Shown here: piece by piece, positions 1 through 8,642 of the stretch
Position numbering within the stretch: the first letter of the stretch is position 1
Layout of the letters: each line of letters begins with the position of its first letter
From: a bacterium
Lineage (GTDB): Bacteria > Latescibacterota > Latescibacteria > Latescibacterales > Latescibacteraceae
NCBI GenBank assembly: GCA_021372535.1
Contig: JAJFUH010000181.1
Span: forward strand, 1 to 26,490
Direction: 5' to 3'
DNA length: 26,490 bases
Translations under genes and position numbers: made by a program
The notes under the pieces: model-generated
What the model saw: only the letters and a program-made list of their open reading frames with translations
What the model was told of the DNA's origin: nothing
Database searches by the model: none

Positions 1-188
1 AGCATGCGCTCGATATTCCTGAAGAATATTATACGACCATTTTCGCCTGTTCGAGAATTACCGGATGGGTTGCCCACATTCTGGAACAGTATGCAAACAA
101 CCGTCTCATCCGCCCGACTTCGAAATACATCGGTATGTTCAACCGCAGGTTTGTACCGTTATCGGAACGCGAAGAGCCGTCTCGTTAA
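1..188 (+). CDS. gltA: citrate synthase, C-terminal fragment (5' end outside window)
   Basis: Frame 3 reads without a stop from the window edge to a TAA at 186-188. The peptide contains IFACSRITGWVAHILEQ followed by NRLIRPTSKYIG. This matches the C-terminal segment of citrate synthases, where the conserved 'R..GW.AH..EQ' helix precedes an 'R(L/I)IRP...Y.G' tail. The family condenses acetyl-CoA and oxaloacetate to citrate in the cytoplasm. Only about 61 residues are present, so a 2-methylcitrate synthase of the same family cannot be excluded. The overlapping reading frame that begins with ATG at position 4 is a shadow. The gene is separated from fhs by about 250 bp holding repeats and a palindrome, so it is probably not in the fhs operon. 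Confidence 0.8.
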   Translation, partial: HALDIPEEYYTTIFACSRITGWVAHILEQYANNRLIRPTSKYIGMFNRRFVPLSEREEPSR

Positions 189-250
189 TAATTGTCAGAC
201 GATATGATTTATGAATTTCTCCCCGGCAATGCGACAGGGACATCGATGAT

Positions 251-279
251 GTCATGCCGGGCTTGTTTCGGCATCTATT
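251..279. repeat. short palindromic intergenic repeat, copy 1
   Basis: This 29-bp stretch matches 10421-10449 at 26 of 29 positions. Both end in CTTGTTTCGGCATCTATT, and this copy contains inverted arms ATGCCG/CGGCAT. It lies in the gap between the citrate synthase fragment and fhs. It looks like one copy of a dispersed REP-like repeat; two copies in one window support this, but genome-wide copy number cannot be seen here. Confidence 0.6.
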
Positions 280-351
280 CAAAGCATTGGTATCGATATT
301 TTTTCGCCGGAGCAATGATTTCGTACGATTGGCAGGGATAATAGATATATT

Positions 352-379
352 CGTAAATCGTAAATAGTAAATCTGAAAT
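352..379. repeat. 7-bp tandem repeat, four degenerate units
   Basis: The units are CGTAAAT, CGTAAAT, AGTAAAT and CTGAAAT in direct succession. The last unit runs into TATAAT (379-384), a possible -10 element for fhs. No good -35 hexamer was found at 16-18 bp upstream of it. Confidence 0.5.
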
Positions 380-398
380 ATAATATAAATGCTTATGA

Positions 399-414
399 CT
401 GCTGTATACAGCAG
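399..414. promoter_or_regulatory. 16-bp perfect palindrome upstream of fhs (candidate operator)
   Basis: The sequence CTGCTGTATACAGCAG is a perfect palindrome. It lies between a TATAAT-like element (379-384) and the fhs ribosome-binding site (GGAG just before the ATG at 438). The TGTATACA core resembles operators of GntR-family repressors. The position, at or just after the likely transcription start, would suit repression. The factor that binds is unknown. Confidence 0.45.
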
Positions 415-437
415 GAGTTTCACAACGGGAGTGTTGT

Positions 438-2135
438 ATGCTGTCAGACCTTGAAATTGCGCAGCGGGCAAAGATGAAGCATGTTTACGAAATCGCCGGA
501 ATGCTCGGAATCGGGGAGGATGATATTGAGCTTTATGGAAAGTATAAAGCTAAAATTTCGCTCGATGTTCTTGAGAAATTCAAGAAAAAACGCACCATGG
601 CAAAGTATATCGATGTGACCGCGATAACTCCCACACCGCTCGGTGAAGGTAAAACCGTCACAACTATCGGTCTTTCCCAGGCGCTCAATCATGTAGGAAA
701 GCTGGCGATCTGCTGTATCAGGCAGCCCTCGATGGGGCCTACATTCGGCATCAAGGGCGGTGCAGCCGGCGGAGGGTACTCGCAGGTTGTTCCCATGGAG
801 GATTTCAATCTCCATCTGACCGGCGATATTCATGCTGTCGGCGTTGCACACAACCTTCTTGCGGCGTTTATCGACAATCATATCAGCAAAGGCAACACGC
901 TCGAGATCGAACCGACGAGTATCGCATGGAACCGTGTTGTGGACATCTCCGACCGGGCGCTCCGTGATATTGTGATCGGTCTCGGGGGAAAGGCGAACGG
1001 GATACCGAGGCAGACCGGATTCGATATAACCGTCGCTTCGGAGATCATGGCCGTTCTTGCCTTGTGCACGAGCCTCGAAGACCTCCGTAAACGGCTGGGC
1101 AGGATCATCATCGGCGAGACGACAAGCGGAACGCCTGTGACAGCCGATGATCTCAGGTGCGCCGGAGCGATGACCGTGCTCATGCGGGATGCTGTCAAGC
1201 CCACGCTTATGCAGACGATCGAGAACACTCCGGTACTCGTTCATGCAGGACCGTTTGCCAATATAGCCCATGGCAATTCTTCGATTATCGCCGACCTGAT
1301 AGCCACGCGAACAGGGGAATTTGTGGTCACCGAGAGCGGCTTCGGCGCGGACATCGGGGCAGAGAAATTTTTCAATATCAAGTGCCGGGCTTCGGGACTC
1401 AGGCCCAATGCCGCCGTGCTCGTGACAACGGTCAGAGCGCTCAAGATGCACTCCGGCCGTTTCAAGGTTGTTGCGGGAAAACTGCTCGATACCGGACTTC
1501 TCAAGGAGAATATAAAGGCGGTGGAAGAGGGTGCGGGCAATCTTGTCAAGCAGATTGAAAATATCCGTCTTTTCGGCGTTCCTGTTGTGGTGGCGATCAA
1601 CCGTTTCGATACCGATACCGCCAGGGAACATAAAACGGTCAAGCGGATTGCGCTTGAAGCCGGTGCGCAGGCTGCGGTGGTGAGCAACATGTGGGCAAAA
1701 GGGGGGAAAGGCGGTGTCGAACTCGCGGAAGCAGTTATCGAGGCTGCGGAAACACCGACCGACTTCAGATTTCTCTATGAGCTCGATGCCCCGCTGAAGG
1801 AGAAGATTATGGCGATTGCGACCAGAATCTACGGTGCTTCCGGCGTTGACTTCAGCCCTCTCGCAACGAAGCAGATCGATCATTTCACCGCTTTGGGATT
1901 CGGCAATCTCCCCATATGTATGGCGAAAACCCACCTGTCGCTCTCGCATGATTCAAGGCTCAAGGGCCGGCCTGTGGGATTCGAGCTCCCCATCCGTGAA
2001 GTCAGGCTTTCCGCCGGCGCCGGATTTGTGTATCCCCTTGTCGGCGAGATACGCACCATGCCGGGATTGCCCACCGTACCGGCAGGAGCAAACATCGATA
2101 TCGACGATGACGGAAAGGTTGTCGGGCTTTTCTGA
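438..2135 (+). CDS. fhs: formate-tetrahydrofolate ligase
   Basis: This enzyme makes 10-formyl-tetrahydrofolate from formate, THF and ATP in the cytoplasm. It is the entry step for formate into folate one-carbon metabolism and part of the methyl branch of the Wood-Ljungdahl pathway. The 565-residue length is normal for the family. The nucleotide loop TPLGEGKT is at residues 66-73. It is followed by the family segments QPSMGPTFGIKGGAAGGG and PMEDFNLHLTGDIHA. The ATG at 438 follows GGAG at a suitable distance. A perfect 16-bp palindrome sits directly upstream and may be its operator. folD follows after about 116 bp, so the two consecutive steps of the pathway are neighbours. The long open frame on the opposite strand is a shadow of codon bias. 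Confidence 0.97.
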   Translation: MLSDLEIAQRAKMKHVYEIAGMLGIGEDDIELYGKYKAKISLDVLEKFKKKRTMAKYIDVTAITPTPLGEGKTVTTIGLSQALNHVGKLAICCIRQPSMGPTFGIKGGAAGGGYSQVVPMEDFNLHLTGDIHAVGVAHNLLAAFIDNHISKGNTLEIEPTSIAWNRVVDISDRALRDIVIGLGGKANGIPRQTGFDITVASEIMAVLALCTSLEDLRKRLGRIIIGETTSGTPVTADDLRCAGAMTVLMRDAVKPTLMQTIENTPVLVHAGPFANIAHGNSSIIADLIATRTGEFVVTESGFGADIGAEKFFNIKCRASGLRPNAAVLVTTVRALKMHSGRFKVVAGKLLDTGLLKENIKAVEEGAGNLVKQIENIRLFGVPVVVAINRFDTDTAREHKTVKRIALEAGAQAAVVSNMWAKGGKGGVELAEAVIEAAETPTDFRFLYELDAPLKEKIMAIATRIYGASGVDFSPLATKQIDHFTALGFGNLPICMAKTHLSLSHDSRLKGRPVGFELPIREVRLSAGAGFVYPLVGEIRTMPGLPTVPAGANIDIDDDGKVVGLF

Positions 2136-2251
2136 TATATGAATTGGCGTGTGGTGTAGCAGGGACTGGTCGCGACCTGACCCTGCCCATGAAGAAAACA
2201 GATAATTGATATATATGCTAATGTTTTACCCTCTCTCGAAAGGATCGAGTA

Positions 2252-3127
2252 ATGGCACGGTTAATTGACGGCAAGGCAATCGCGCAGGAAATGCAGGAGG
2301 AAATGAAAGCGAAGGTTGCCGGGCTGAAAGAGAAAGGGATAGTACCCGGGCTTGCAGCCATTCTTGTCGGCGACAATCCTGCATCTCATACGTATGTCCG
2401 AAACAAGGAAAAAGCGTGCGAACGGGTAGGTATCTTTTCCGATACGTACCGCCTTCCGGCTTCGACTACCGAAGGCGACCTCCTTGCTCTGGTTGATGAT
2501 ATCAATCACAACAACCGGTTTCATGGGATTCTTGTTCAGCTTCCGCTTCCCGAACATATAGACGAAGGGAAAATTCTTCTTAAAATCAATCCCGATAAGG
2601 ATGTCGATGGTTTTCATCCGGTGAATGTCGGGAAAATGGTTGTAGGGCAGCCGTGTTTTCTGCCGTGCACTCCACACGGCTGTAAAATCCTTCTCGAACG
2701 ATCCGGCATCGAGACTGACGGGAAACATCTGGTCATTGTCGGGCGTTCAAATATTGTGGGTAAGCCGCTCGCCAACATTATGCTTCAGAAAGAAAAGGGT
2801 GCTAACGCCATTGTCACGGTCTGTCATACCGGAGCTGATAACCTTTCGTATTACACGCGGCAGGCCGATATTCTTGTCGTAGCAGTGGGAAGGCCGGACG
2901 TGGTTAACGGTGACATGGTGAAAGAAGGCGTTGTGGTCATCGATGTGGGCACAAACAGGATCGATGACCCGTCGAAAAAGAGCGGTGTACGCCTTGTCGG
3001 TGATGTGGATTTCGATTCGGTCGCCCCGAAAGCTTCCGCCATAACGCCTGTTCCCGGCGGAGTAGGCCCGATGACCATTACAATGCTCCTGCATAATACC
3101 ATCGAATCTGCGATGCGGAAGCTTTGA
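2252..3127 (+). CDS. folD: bifunctional methylenetetrahydrofolate dehydrogenase/methenyltetrahydrofolate cyclohydrolase
   Basis: FolD interconverts 5,10-methylene-, 5,10-methenyl- and 10-formyl-THF with NADP(H). It therefore acts directly on the product of the upstream fhs gene. The 291 residues are full length. Visible motifs are the catalytic YxxxK (Y48...K52 in TYVRNKEK), VQLPLP near residues 95-100, DKDVDGFHP near 116-122, the Rossmann GRSNIVGKP segment, and the C-terminal PVPGGVGPMT. The ATG at 2252 is preceded by AAGGA about nine bases upstream. tilS begins immediately downstream, suggesting cotranscription. Confidence 0.97.
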   Translation: MARLIDGKAIAQEMQEEMKAKVAGLKEKGIVPGLAAILVGDNPASHTYVRNKEKACERVGIFSDTYRLPASTTEGDLLALVDDINHNNRFHGILVQLPLPEHIDEGKILLKINPDKDVDGFHPVNVGKMVVGQPCFLPCTPHGCKILLERSGIETDGKHLVIVGRSNIVGKPLANIMLQKEKGANAIVTVCHTGADNLSYYTRQADILVVAVGRPDVVNGDMVKEGVVVIDVGTNRIDDPSKKSGVRLVGDVDFDSVAPKASAITPVPGGVGPMTITMLLHNTIESAMRKL

Positions 3128-3164
3128 ACCGGTGTTTTACAGTTTTTTTCAGATGTGGTGTTTC

Positions 3165-4583
3165 ATGTGCGATGAGTTTGAAAAAAAGGTGAGTGAATTC
3201 TGTAGACTTCATGGATTGTTCTCCGACGGCGACACCGTACTTGCAGCGTTATCCGGCGGAGGTGATTCCGTGTGTCTGCTCACTGTTCTTGTCCGTTTGA
3301 AAGAAGAGTTTGGTATTACCGTCGAGGCGGCGCACTTCAACCATTCCCTGAGAGGCGATGAGTCCGACCGTGATGAAGTGTTCTGCCGCGAGTTGTGCTC
3401 CCGAATGAACATTCATCTCACCGTACTGAGAATCCCGGAAGGAGAGCTGGCCCGGAGGAAAGGCTCCCTTGAAACCGCAGCCCGTGAGGCGCGGATCGCT
3501 TTTCTCGAACATACATGTGCGGCGAGGAATTTGAACAGGATTGCCACCGGTCATACCCTCGATGACCAGGCTGAAACGGTTCTCCAGCGGATTCTGAGGG
3601 GAACGGGGCCTGCGGGACTCCGCGGGATTCTGCCATCCCGTGATGCATGGGTACGGCCCTTGCTCTGGGCTGAACGGTCTGAAATCCGCAGGTATCTCTC
3701 CTCATCCGGCATCGGTTTCCGCGAGGACTCGAGCAACACCGATACCGCCTTTTTCCGCAACAGGATACGGCTTGAGCTTATGCCGTTACTGGAACGTTCG
3801 TTTTCTCCGAACATACGCGGTTGTCTGACGCGGCTTGCAGAGTTGTCCGCAACCCAGGAGAATTTCCTGCTGGAGCGGATGATGGCTGCTTTTCATGTGT
3901 GCTGTATCCACGCTGATGCATACAAAATACTCCTTGATAAACCGGCATTTATGGGGTATCATAAAGTATTGCGGCAGCGTATGGTAAGATACTGCCTGGA
4001 AAAACTTGAAGGCGCCGGCCGTGATACAGACATGGATGAAGTCGAAACAATTCTTGACCGTATCGCGGATGGTTCTGAGGGGCATGATATTACCGCGGGG
4101 ATTCACTGCGAGGCAGGGGACAGGACTGTGACATTTGCGGCGCCGGTGAGCGATTATGGTCCCGTTCCGTTGAATATCCCCGGCGAAACGGTTATTCCGG
4201 GGGATGGCGGAGTAATCGTGTCCGATACAGCGGCGCCGGACAGTGTGGTCGATGGCAGGGTGCGTATCCGTGTCAGTACGGCTCTCATGGAAAAGTATGG
4301 GAATCTGACCATCGGGCAGGTAAAACGCGGCGAATTCATGACACCGTTCGGCTTGAAGCGGCCGGTGAAAATCCGTGATATCATGTCCTCTGTTTCACTC
4401 CCGAAGGTTCTGAGGAGAGCGATGCCTGTGGTTCGCGCAGGGGCCATGGCTGTATGGATTCCCGGCCTGAAATCCTCGGAATACTTGAGGATCGATGAAA
4501 AGGAGAGAAACGGGAAAACCGGAGAATCGATAATTCTTCGGCTCAAAAACGGACTTCAATGGCCCTCTGAAGCCCGTATGTAA
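3165..4583 (+). CDS. tilS: tRNA(Ile)-lysidine synthase
   Basis: TilS attaches lysine to C34 of the AUA-reading tRNA-Ile using ATP, changing its charging and decoding. The N-terminal PP-loop SGGGDS lies at residues 30-35 of the start chosen here, followed by AHFNHSLRG and ATGHTLDDQAETVLQR, both typical of the N-type ATP pyrophosphatase domain. The C-terminal part (from about residue 370) resembles the TilS C-terminal domain. The frame stays open to a GTG at 3132, with a further ATG at 3153. I prefer the ATG at 3165 because the distance to the PP-loop then matches the family, but none of the starts has a strong ribosome-binding site. The start is only 37 bp after folD, so coupling is likely. 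Confidence 0.93.
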   Translation: MCDEFEKKVSEFCRLHGLFSDGDTVLAALSGGGDSVCLLTVLVRLKEEFGITVEAAHFNHSLRGDESDRDEVFCRELCSRMNIHLTVLRIPEGELARRKGSLETAAREARIAFLEHTCAARNLNRIATGHTLDDQAETVLQRILRGTGPAGLRGILPSRDAWVRPLLWAERSEIRRYLSSSGIGFREDSSNTDTAFFRNRIRLELMPLLERSFSPNIRGCLTRLAELSATQENFLLERMMAAFHVCCIHADAYKILLDKPAFMGYHKVLRQRMVRYCLEKLEGAGRDTDMDEVETILDRIADGSEGHDITAGIHCEAGDRTVTFAAPVSDYGPVPLNIPGETVIPGDGGVIVSDTAAPDSVVDGRVRIRVSTALMEKYGNLTIGQVKRGEFMTPFGLKRPVKIRDIMSSVSLPKVLRRAMPVVRAGAMAVWIPGLKSSEYLRIDEKERNGKTGESIILRLKNGLQWPSEARM

Positions 4584-4622
4584 AACCGGATATACCATTA
4601 TCATTTGGTAGTACATGAATTG

Positions 4623-4645
4623 AAAAAGGACTTCAGTCCATTTTT
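4623..4645 (+). terminator. weak candidate intrinsic terminator between tilS and ftsH
   Basis: GGACT-TC-AGTCC (4628-4639) forms a short stem, flanked by A5 on the left and, after one extra A, T5 on the right. The stem is only 5 bp with a 2-base loop, so it may merely attenuate. Confidence 0.3.
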
Positions 4646-4677
4646 AATGATCGGGTTTTTTCACCAGAATTGAAAAC

Positions 4678-4710
4678 ATGAATAAAAAAAGGAACATCGA
4701 AAAAACATGA
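4678..4710 (+). other. ten-codon leader ORF overlapping the ftsH start
   Basis: ATG at 4678 opens a frame encoding [10 protein letters not shown] and stops at TGA 4708-4710. That stop overlaps the ftsH ATG (4707-4709) as ATGA. Its first codons repeat those of ftsH (AAAACATGAATAAAAA occurs twice, 28 bp apart). It has no obvious Shine-Dalgarno sequence of its own. It may be a coupling leader peptide or simply a small local duplication. Confidence 0.3.
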
Positions 4711-7049
4711 ATAAAAAGTACACTATGGATGATTCGGATAATCTTCAGAAATCGGAAGATCAGAGACAGCGTCCCGACCGGCGTGATCTGCTGAGAAAAC
4801 GTAAAACACCTGTTCCTCCGGCCGGTAAGGGCAAACCGGGAGGAAAGTATGGCTGGCCTTTGGGACACCGTCTTGCATTTATCGTTCTTCTGGTTCTTCT
4901 GGGAATCATGCTCTGGAAACAGATGAATTCTCAGACATCCGATTATTATAAGGCCAATTATACGGTGTTCAATACGCTGCTCACTGCCAAAAGAATAGAT
5001 AAGGCACGCATAAGGAACATGACACTCGAAGCAAAACTTACCGAACCAATGAAGCTCGGAGACTCCGGTGATAATCGCCAGTACACCGGAATTATCGTTT
5101 CCATCGGGAATTATGACCAGACTCTGATCGACAAACTGGTTTCTCAGGGAGTTCAGCTGACGATCGAGCCTGAGCGGACATGGATGAATATTCTTATATC
5201 TTCGCTCCCCTGGATTCTGATTTTCGGTATATGGCTCTTTATTATCCGTCAGATGCAGGGAGGACCGAAAGGTGTGTTTACCTTCGGAAAATCCAAAGCG
5301 AAGCTTATGGCTGAGAATCAGCAGAAAGCTACATTCGCCGATGTGGCCGGTGTCGAGGAAGCAAAAGTCGAGCTTCAGGAAGTTATCGAATTTCTCAAGG
5401 AACCCCGGAAATTCCAGCGCCTCGGGGGTAAAATTCCCAAGGGCGCTCTCCTTGTCGGCCCTCCGGGAACCGGCAAAACCCTCCTTGCGCGAGCTGTTGC
5501 GGGCGAAGCGGGTGTGCCGTTTTTCAGCATGAGCGGTTCCGATTTTGTCGAGATGTTCGTGGGCGTCGGCGCATCGCGTGTCAGGGACCTTTTCGATCAG
5601 GGGAAAAACAACGCCCCATGCATTATCTTTATCGATGAGATCGATGCGGTCGGACGCCAGCGCGGAGCGGGAATCGGCGGTGGTCATGACGAGCGTGAGC
5701 AGACCCTCAATCAGCTCCTTGTCGAGATGGACGGTTTCGAATCGAATGAAGGCGTCATTCTTCTTGCGGCGACCAACAGGCCCGATGTACTTGATCCGGC
5801 GCTGCTCAGGCCGGGAAGGTTTGACCGTCAGATCGTGGTAGACTGGCCGGATGTAAAAGCCCGTGAGGAAATTCTCCGGGTTCATGTGAAAAAAATTCAG
5901 GCCGATCTCAAGGTGGACCTGAAAAGTATTGCAAAAGGAACTCCGGGGATGACCGGCGCCGATCTTGCCAATGTCGTCAACGAAGCTGCCCTTCTTGCTG
6001 CACGCCTGAACCGTAGTAAAGTTACCATGATCGATTTTGAGGAAGCGAAGGACAAGGTCATGATGGGCACTGCGAGAAAAAGTCTCGTCATCACCGAAGA
6101 AGAAAAGCGTCTGACCGCGTATCATGAGGCGGGACATGTACTCGTGTCCAAGTTCGTGCCGCAGTCCGATCCCGTGCACAAGGTTTCGATTGTGGCACGC
6201 GGACGGGCGCTCGGCCTGACCCATTTTCTGCCTCAGGACGAACGTCATAACTGGTCGTACAACTACTGTATAGGTAAACTGACAGTGTTGCTCGGCGGCC
6301 GTGCAGCGGAAATTGTCAAATTCGGAGATATCACGAACGGAGCTTCGAACGATATCGAACAGGCGACCCTGATGGCCCGGAAGATGGTATGCGAGTGGGG
6401 AATGAGCAAACGGCTTGGGCCGCTCACGTTCGGCAAGAAGGAAAGTGAGATATTCCTTGGCCGTGAGATAGCCACTCATAAGGACTATTCCGAGGAAACC
6501 GCCATCGCAATCGACCGTGAAATCCGCAGGATTGTTGAAGCGGCTCAGCAGCAGGCGGAAACGATTGTCATGGAACATACTGACAAGCTTGAGCTTCTGA
6601 CTGCGGAGCTCCTGAAAAGAGAGGTTCTCGCCGGAAACGAAATCGACCGTGTGCTCAATATGTCTTCGACCCAGCCAAAACGTCAGGGACGGAGCCGCAG
6701 GAGAAGACCGCCGAAAAATACGCCTCAGCAATCCACCCCCCGTGATGAGAAACCGCGCGAGACGAAAGAGGTATCGCCGAGGGAAAGCGTAACCGTGGCA
6801 AGTGCGCCCGAGGTTCGTGAGGCCGTGGAAGCGGTTACTCCCGTGCGCCCGGCTAACCAGAACAGAAGACGCGATGCCCGGAAGAAAGCACCTGCAACGG
6901 ACGATAACGCACAAAAAGAATCGAAGACTCCCGATGATTCCTCTGACAAAACGAAAGCCCGGCGAACGAGGATGATCCGCATAAAAACGGGCGGGAGAAG
7001 GAGAGTAATAAAGAAAGCACCGGCCCAGAAGATTCGGAAAATAAAGTGA
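4707..7049 (+). CDS. ftsH: ATP-dependent zinc metalloprotease FtsH with long basic C-terminal tail
   Basis: FtsH is a hexameric membrane AAA+ protease that degrades misfolded membrane proteins and some regulators. A basic N-terminus precedes a first transmembrane helix near residues 53-70, a short periplasmic domain, and a second helix near 152-175. The Walker A motif GPPGTGKT is at 251-258, followed by Walker B IIFIDEID and the second-region-of-homology motif [20 protein letters not shown]. The zinc site HEAGH is at 473-477. The usual FtsH length is about 610-650 residues; this one has 780. Roughly the last 125 residues are rich in Arg, Lys, Pro, Thr and Ser and end in a strongly basic segment. 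The ATG at 4707 has only a distant GGA upstream; an alternative ATG lies at 4725. folE follows after 55 bp. Confidence 0.97.
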   Translation: MNKKYTMDDSDNLQKSEDQRQRPDRRDLLRKRKTPVPPAGKGKPGGKYGWPLGHRLAFIVLLVLLGIMLWKQMNSQTSDYYKANYTVFNTLLTAKRIDKARIRNMTLEAKLTEPMKLGDSGDNRQYTGIIVSIGNYDQTLIDKLVSQGVQLTIEPERTWMNILISSLPWILIFGIWLFIIRQMQGGPKGVFTFGKSKAKLMAENQQKATFADVAGVEEAKVELQEVIEFLKEPRKFQRLGGKIPKGALLVGPPGTGKTLLARAVAGEAGVPFFSMSGSDFVEMFVGVGASRVRDLFDQGKNNAPCIIFIDEIDAVGRQRGAGIGGGHDEREQTLNQLLVEMDGFESNEGVILLAATNRPDVLDPALLRPGRFDRQIVVDWPDVKAREEILRVHVKKIQADLKVDLKSIAKGTPGMTGADLANVVNEAALLAARLNRSKVTMIDFEEAKDKVMMGTARKSLVITEEEKRLTAYHEAGHVLVSKFVPQSDPVHKVSIVARGRALGLTHFLPQDERHNWSYNYCIGKLTVLLGGRAAEIVKFGDITNGASNDIEQATLMARKMVCEWGMSKRLGPLTFGKKESEIFLGREIATHKDYSEETAIAIDREIRRIVEAAQQQAETIVMEHTDKLELLTAELLKREVLAGNEIDRVLNMSSTQPKRQGRSRRRRPPKNTPQQSTPRDEKPRETKEVSPRESVTVASAPEVREAVEAVTPVRPANQNRRRDARKKAPATDDNAQKESKTPDDSSDKTKARRTRMIRIKTGGRRRVIKKAPAQKIRKIK

Positions 7050-7104
7050 TCCTTGCGGTGGAGTATCTGTGCGGAATTGGAGGGGTTGAATTGAGGAACC
7101 ATGA

Positions 7105-7665
7105 ATGGACAGTGAAAAAATAAAAAAGGGTGTGCTGCTTATTCTCGAGGGAATCGGTGAGGATCCGGGCCGGGAAGGACTCCAGCACACTCCTGAGCGG
7201 GTCGCTGAATTTTACCGGGAATTTTTTTCGGGACTGGAGAAAGACCCTCAGAAAGAAATACGGGTATTCTGCACGAAAAATCAAGATGAGATGATTATTC
7301 TCCGGGATATTTCCTTTGTGTCGATGTGCGAACATCATCTCCTTCCGTTCTTCGGGAAAGCTCATATTGCATATGTGCCTGATTCCAATAGAATTGTAGG
7401 AATTTCTTCCCTTGCGAGGGTTGTTGAAACCCTTGCGCGGAGACCTCAGCTTCAGGAGCGTATGACAACCGATATCGCCGAGTATATAATCGAGGCAATA
7501 AAACCGAAAGGCGTTATGGTCGTTCTCGAGGCAGAGCACATGTGCATGACTATCCGCGGAGTGAAAAAGCCTGGAACAAAGATTCTCACTTCCGCTATCA
7601 GGGGTATTATGCGAACCGCTCCGTCACGGGCCGAGGCATACAGCATGATCATGCGTGACCGTTGA
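7105..7665 (+). CDS. folE: GTP cyclohydrolase I
   Basis: FolE converts GTP to 7,8-dihydroneopterin triphosphate, the first step of tetrahydrofolate synthesis. It has 186 residues, close to the usual 185-220. The zinc ligands are visible as C75 and H78 in MCEHHLLPF and C147 in EAEHMCMTIRGV. The conserved GKAHIAYVP and RGIMRT segments are also present. The ATG at 7105 has GAGGA seven bases upstream; an out-of-frame ATG at 7101 is not used. The intervening enzymes FolB and FolK are not in this window. A hairpin with 7-bp arms (TCGGTAT/ATACCGA, 7717-7733) lies in the folE-folP gap, without a T-run. Confidence 0.96.
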   Translation: MDSEKIKKGVLLILEGIGEDPGREGLQHTPERVAEFYREFFSGLEKDPQKEIRVFCTKNQDEMIILRDISFVSMCEHHLLPFFGKAHIAYVPDSNRIVGISSLARVVETLARRPQLQERMTTDIAEYIIEAIKPKGVMVVLEAEHMCMTIRGVKKPGTKILTSAIRGIMRTAPSRAEAYSMIMRDR

Positions 7666-7800
7666 TATTCGCGATGGCTGACGGTGTGGGAGATGGCTGG
7701 AGGGTTTCAGTTCGATTCGGTATTCAATACCGATAACCCGGATGGATCATGACACTGACGATTCTCCGCCGTTGCGGTCTTGAATACTGCGCAGACACCG

Positions 7801-7805
7801 AGGAG
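7801..7805 (+). promoter_or_regulatory. ribosome-binding site deciding the folP start
   Basis: AGGAG lies seven bases before a TTG at 7813. The longer alternative, TTG at 7780, has no comparable site. This points to a TTG start at 7813 for folP. Confidence 0.6.
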
Positions 7806-7812
7806 CAACAGC

Positions 7813-8640
7813 TTGCACTTTACCGTGGGATCACATACCTGTGATGGCATCCGTCCGGCTGTGATGGGAATTCTCAATATCACACCCGATTCCTTTTACG
7901 AGGGCAGCAGATTTCCGGACTGCGAACGGGCAGTGGAAAGAGCGCTCGAAATGGTCGGGGAAGGTGCTGATATCATCGATGTTGGCGGTGAATCGAGCCG
8001 TCCCGGGGCCGAGCAGATCACTATCGAAGAAGAGCTGGAACGGGTGATCCCGATCATAAAACGTCTGGCGCCGCAGATTTCGATACCTGTATCGATAGAT
8101 ACATACCATGCGGAGGTTGCGGCCCGTGCACTCGATGCCGGGGCTGTCATGGTCAATGACATTTCCGCTCTACGTTTCGATCCCGATATTGCCGATGTTG
8201 TCGCTGCTTCCGGGGCGTCTGTCGTTCTCATGCACATGCAGGGTAATCCGCAGACCATGCAGACGGACCCGCACTATGATGATGTCGTCGGGGAGATTCT
8301 GGATTTTTTGAAGGAACGGGTTTCCCATGCAGTATCAAAGGGAATCCAGCGGGAACGGATTCTTGTCGATCCCGGAATAGGCTTCGGCAAGAAGCTCGAA
8401 CATAACTGTGCAATTCTGCGGCATGTGGGGCGGTTTCATGAGACCGGCTGCGCCGTTCTCGTTGGGGCATCGAGAAAAAGAATGATACAGGCTGTTACGG
8501 GAGCTCCGGTCGGCGAACGTATCTGGGGCACCGCTGCCATCGTCGCCCACTGCGTATGCAGTGGAGTCGAGGTTCACCGTGTACATGATGTTGGCGCCAT
8601 GCGGCAGGTCTGTGATGTTGCCGCCGCTGTCAGGGGTTAA
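7813..8640 (+). CDS. folP: dihydropteroate synthase
   Basis: FolP condenses p-aminobenzoate with dihydropterin pyrophosphate to give 7,8-dihydropteroate; it is the sulfonamide target. Family motifs are VMGILNITPDSF near the N-terminus, IIDVGGESSRPGA, NDISAL, LVDPGIGFGK and VGASRKRMI. From the TTG at 7813 the protein has 275 residues, a normal length. This start is chosen because AGGAG sits seven bases upstream and the distance to the first motif fits. A TTG at 7780 would add 11 residues. The ATG at 7749 is in a different frame. cdaA begins two bases after the stop, indicating one transcript. Confidence 0.95.
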   Translation: MHFTVGSHTCDGIRPAVMGILNITPDSFYEGSRFPDCERAVERALEMVGEGADIIDVGGESSRPGAEQITIEEELERVIPIIKRLAPQISIPVSIDTYHAEVAARALDAGAVMVNDISALRFDPDIADVVAASGASVVLMHMQGNPQTMQTDPHYDDVVGEILDFLKERVSHAVSKGIQRERILVDPGIGFGKKLEHNCAILRHVGRFHETGCAVLVGASRKRMIQAVTGAPVGERIWGTAAIVAHCVCSGVEVHRVHDVGAMRQVCDVAAAVRG

Positions 8641-8642
8641 TC

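Noticed and set aside
4-207. 67-codon + frame at the left edge starting with ATG
   Set aside because: The frame one base earlier gives the citrate synthase C-terminus, so this one is a shadow.
399-414. Palindrome upstream of fhs considered as a LexA box
   Set aside because: The CTGT/ACAG halves are separated by only two bases rather than the eight of the enterobacterial SOS box.
444-1949. 501-codon open frame antisense to fhs
   Set aside because: It lies entirely over a certain fhs gene and has no recognisable domain.
4644-7190. 848-codon open frame antisense to ftsH
   Set aside because: It mirrors ftsH, lacks family motifs and has an unlikely composition. ftsH itself shows all its motifs in the + frame, so this is a codon-bias shadow.
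7749-7844. 31-codon ORF overlapping the start of folP
   Set aside because: It has no ribosome-binding site and no family resemblance. A leader role is possible but unsupported.
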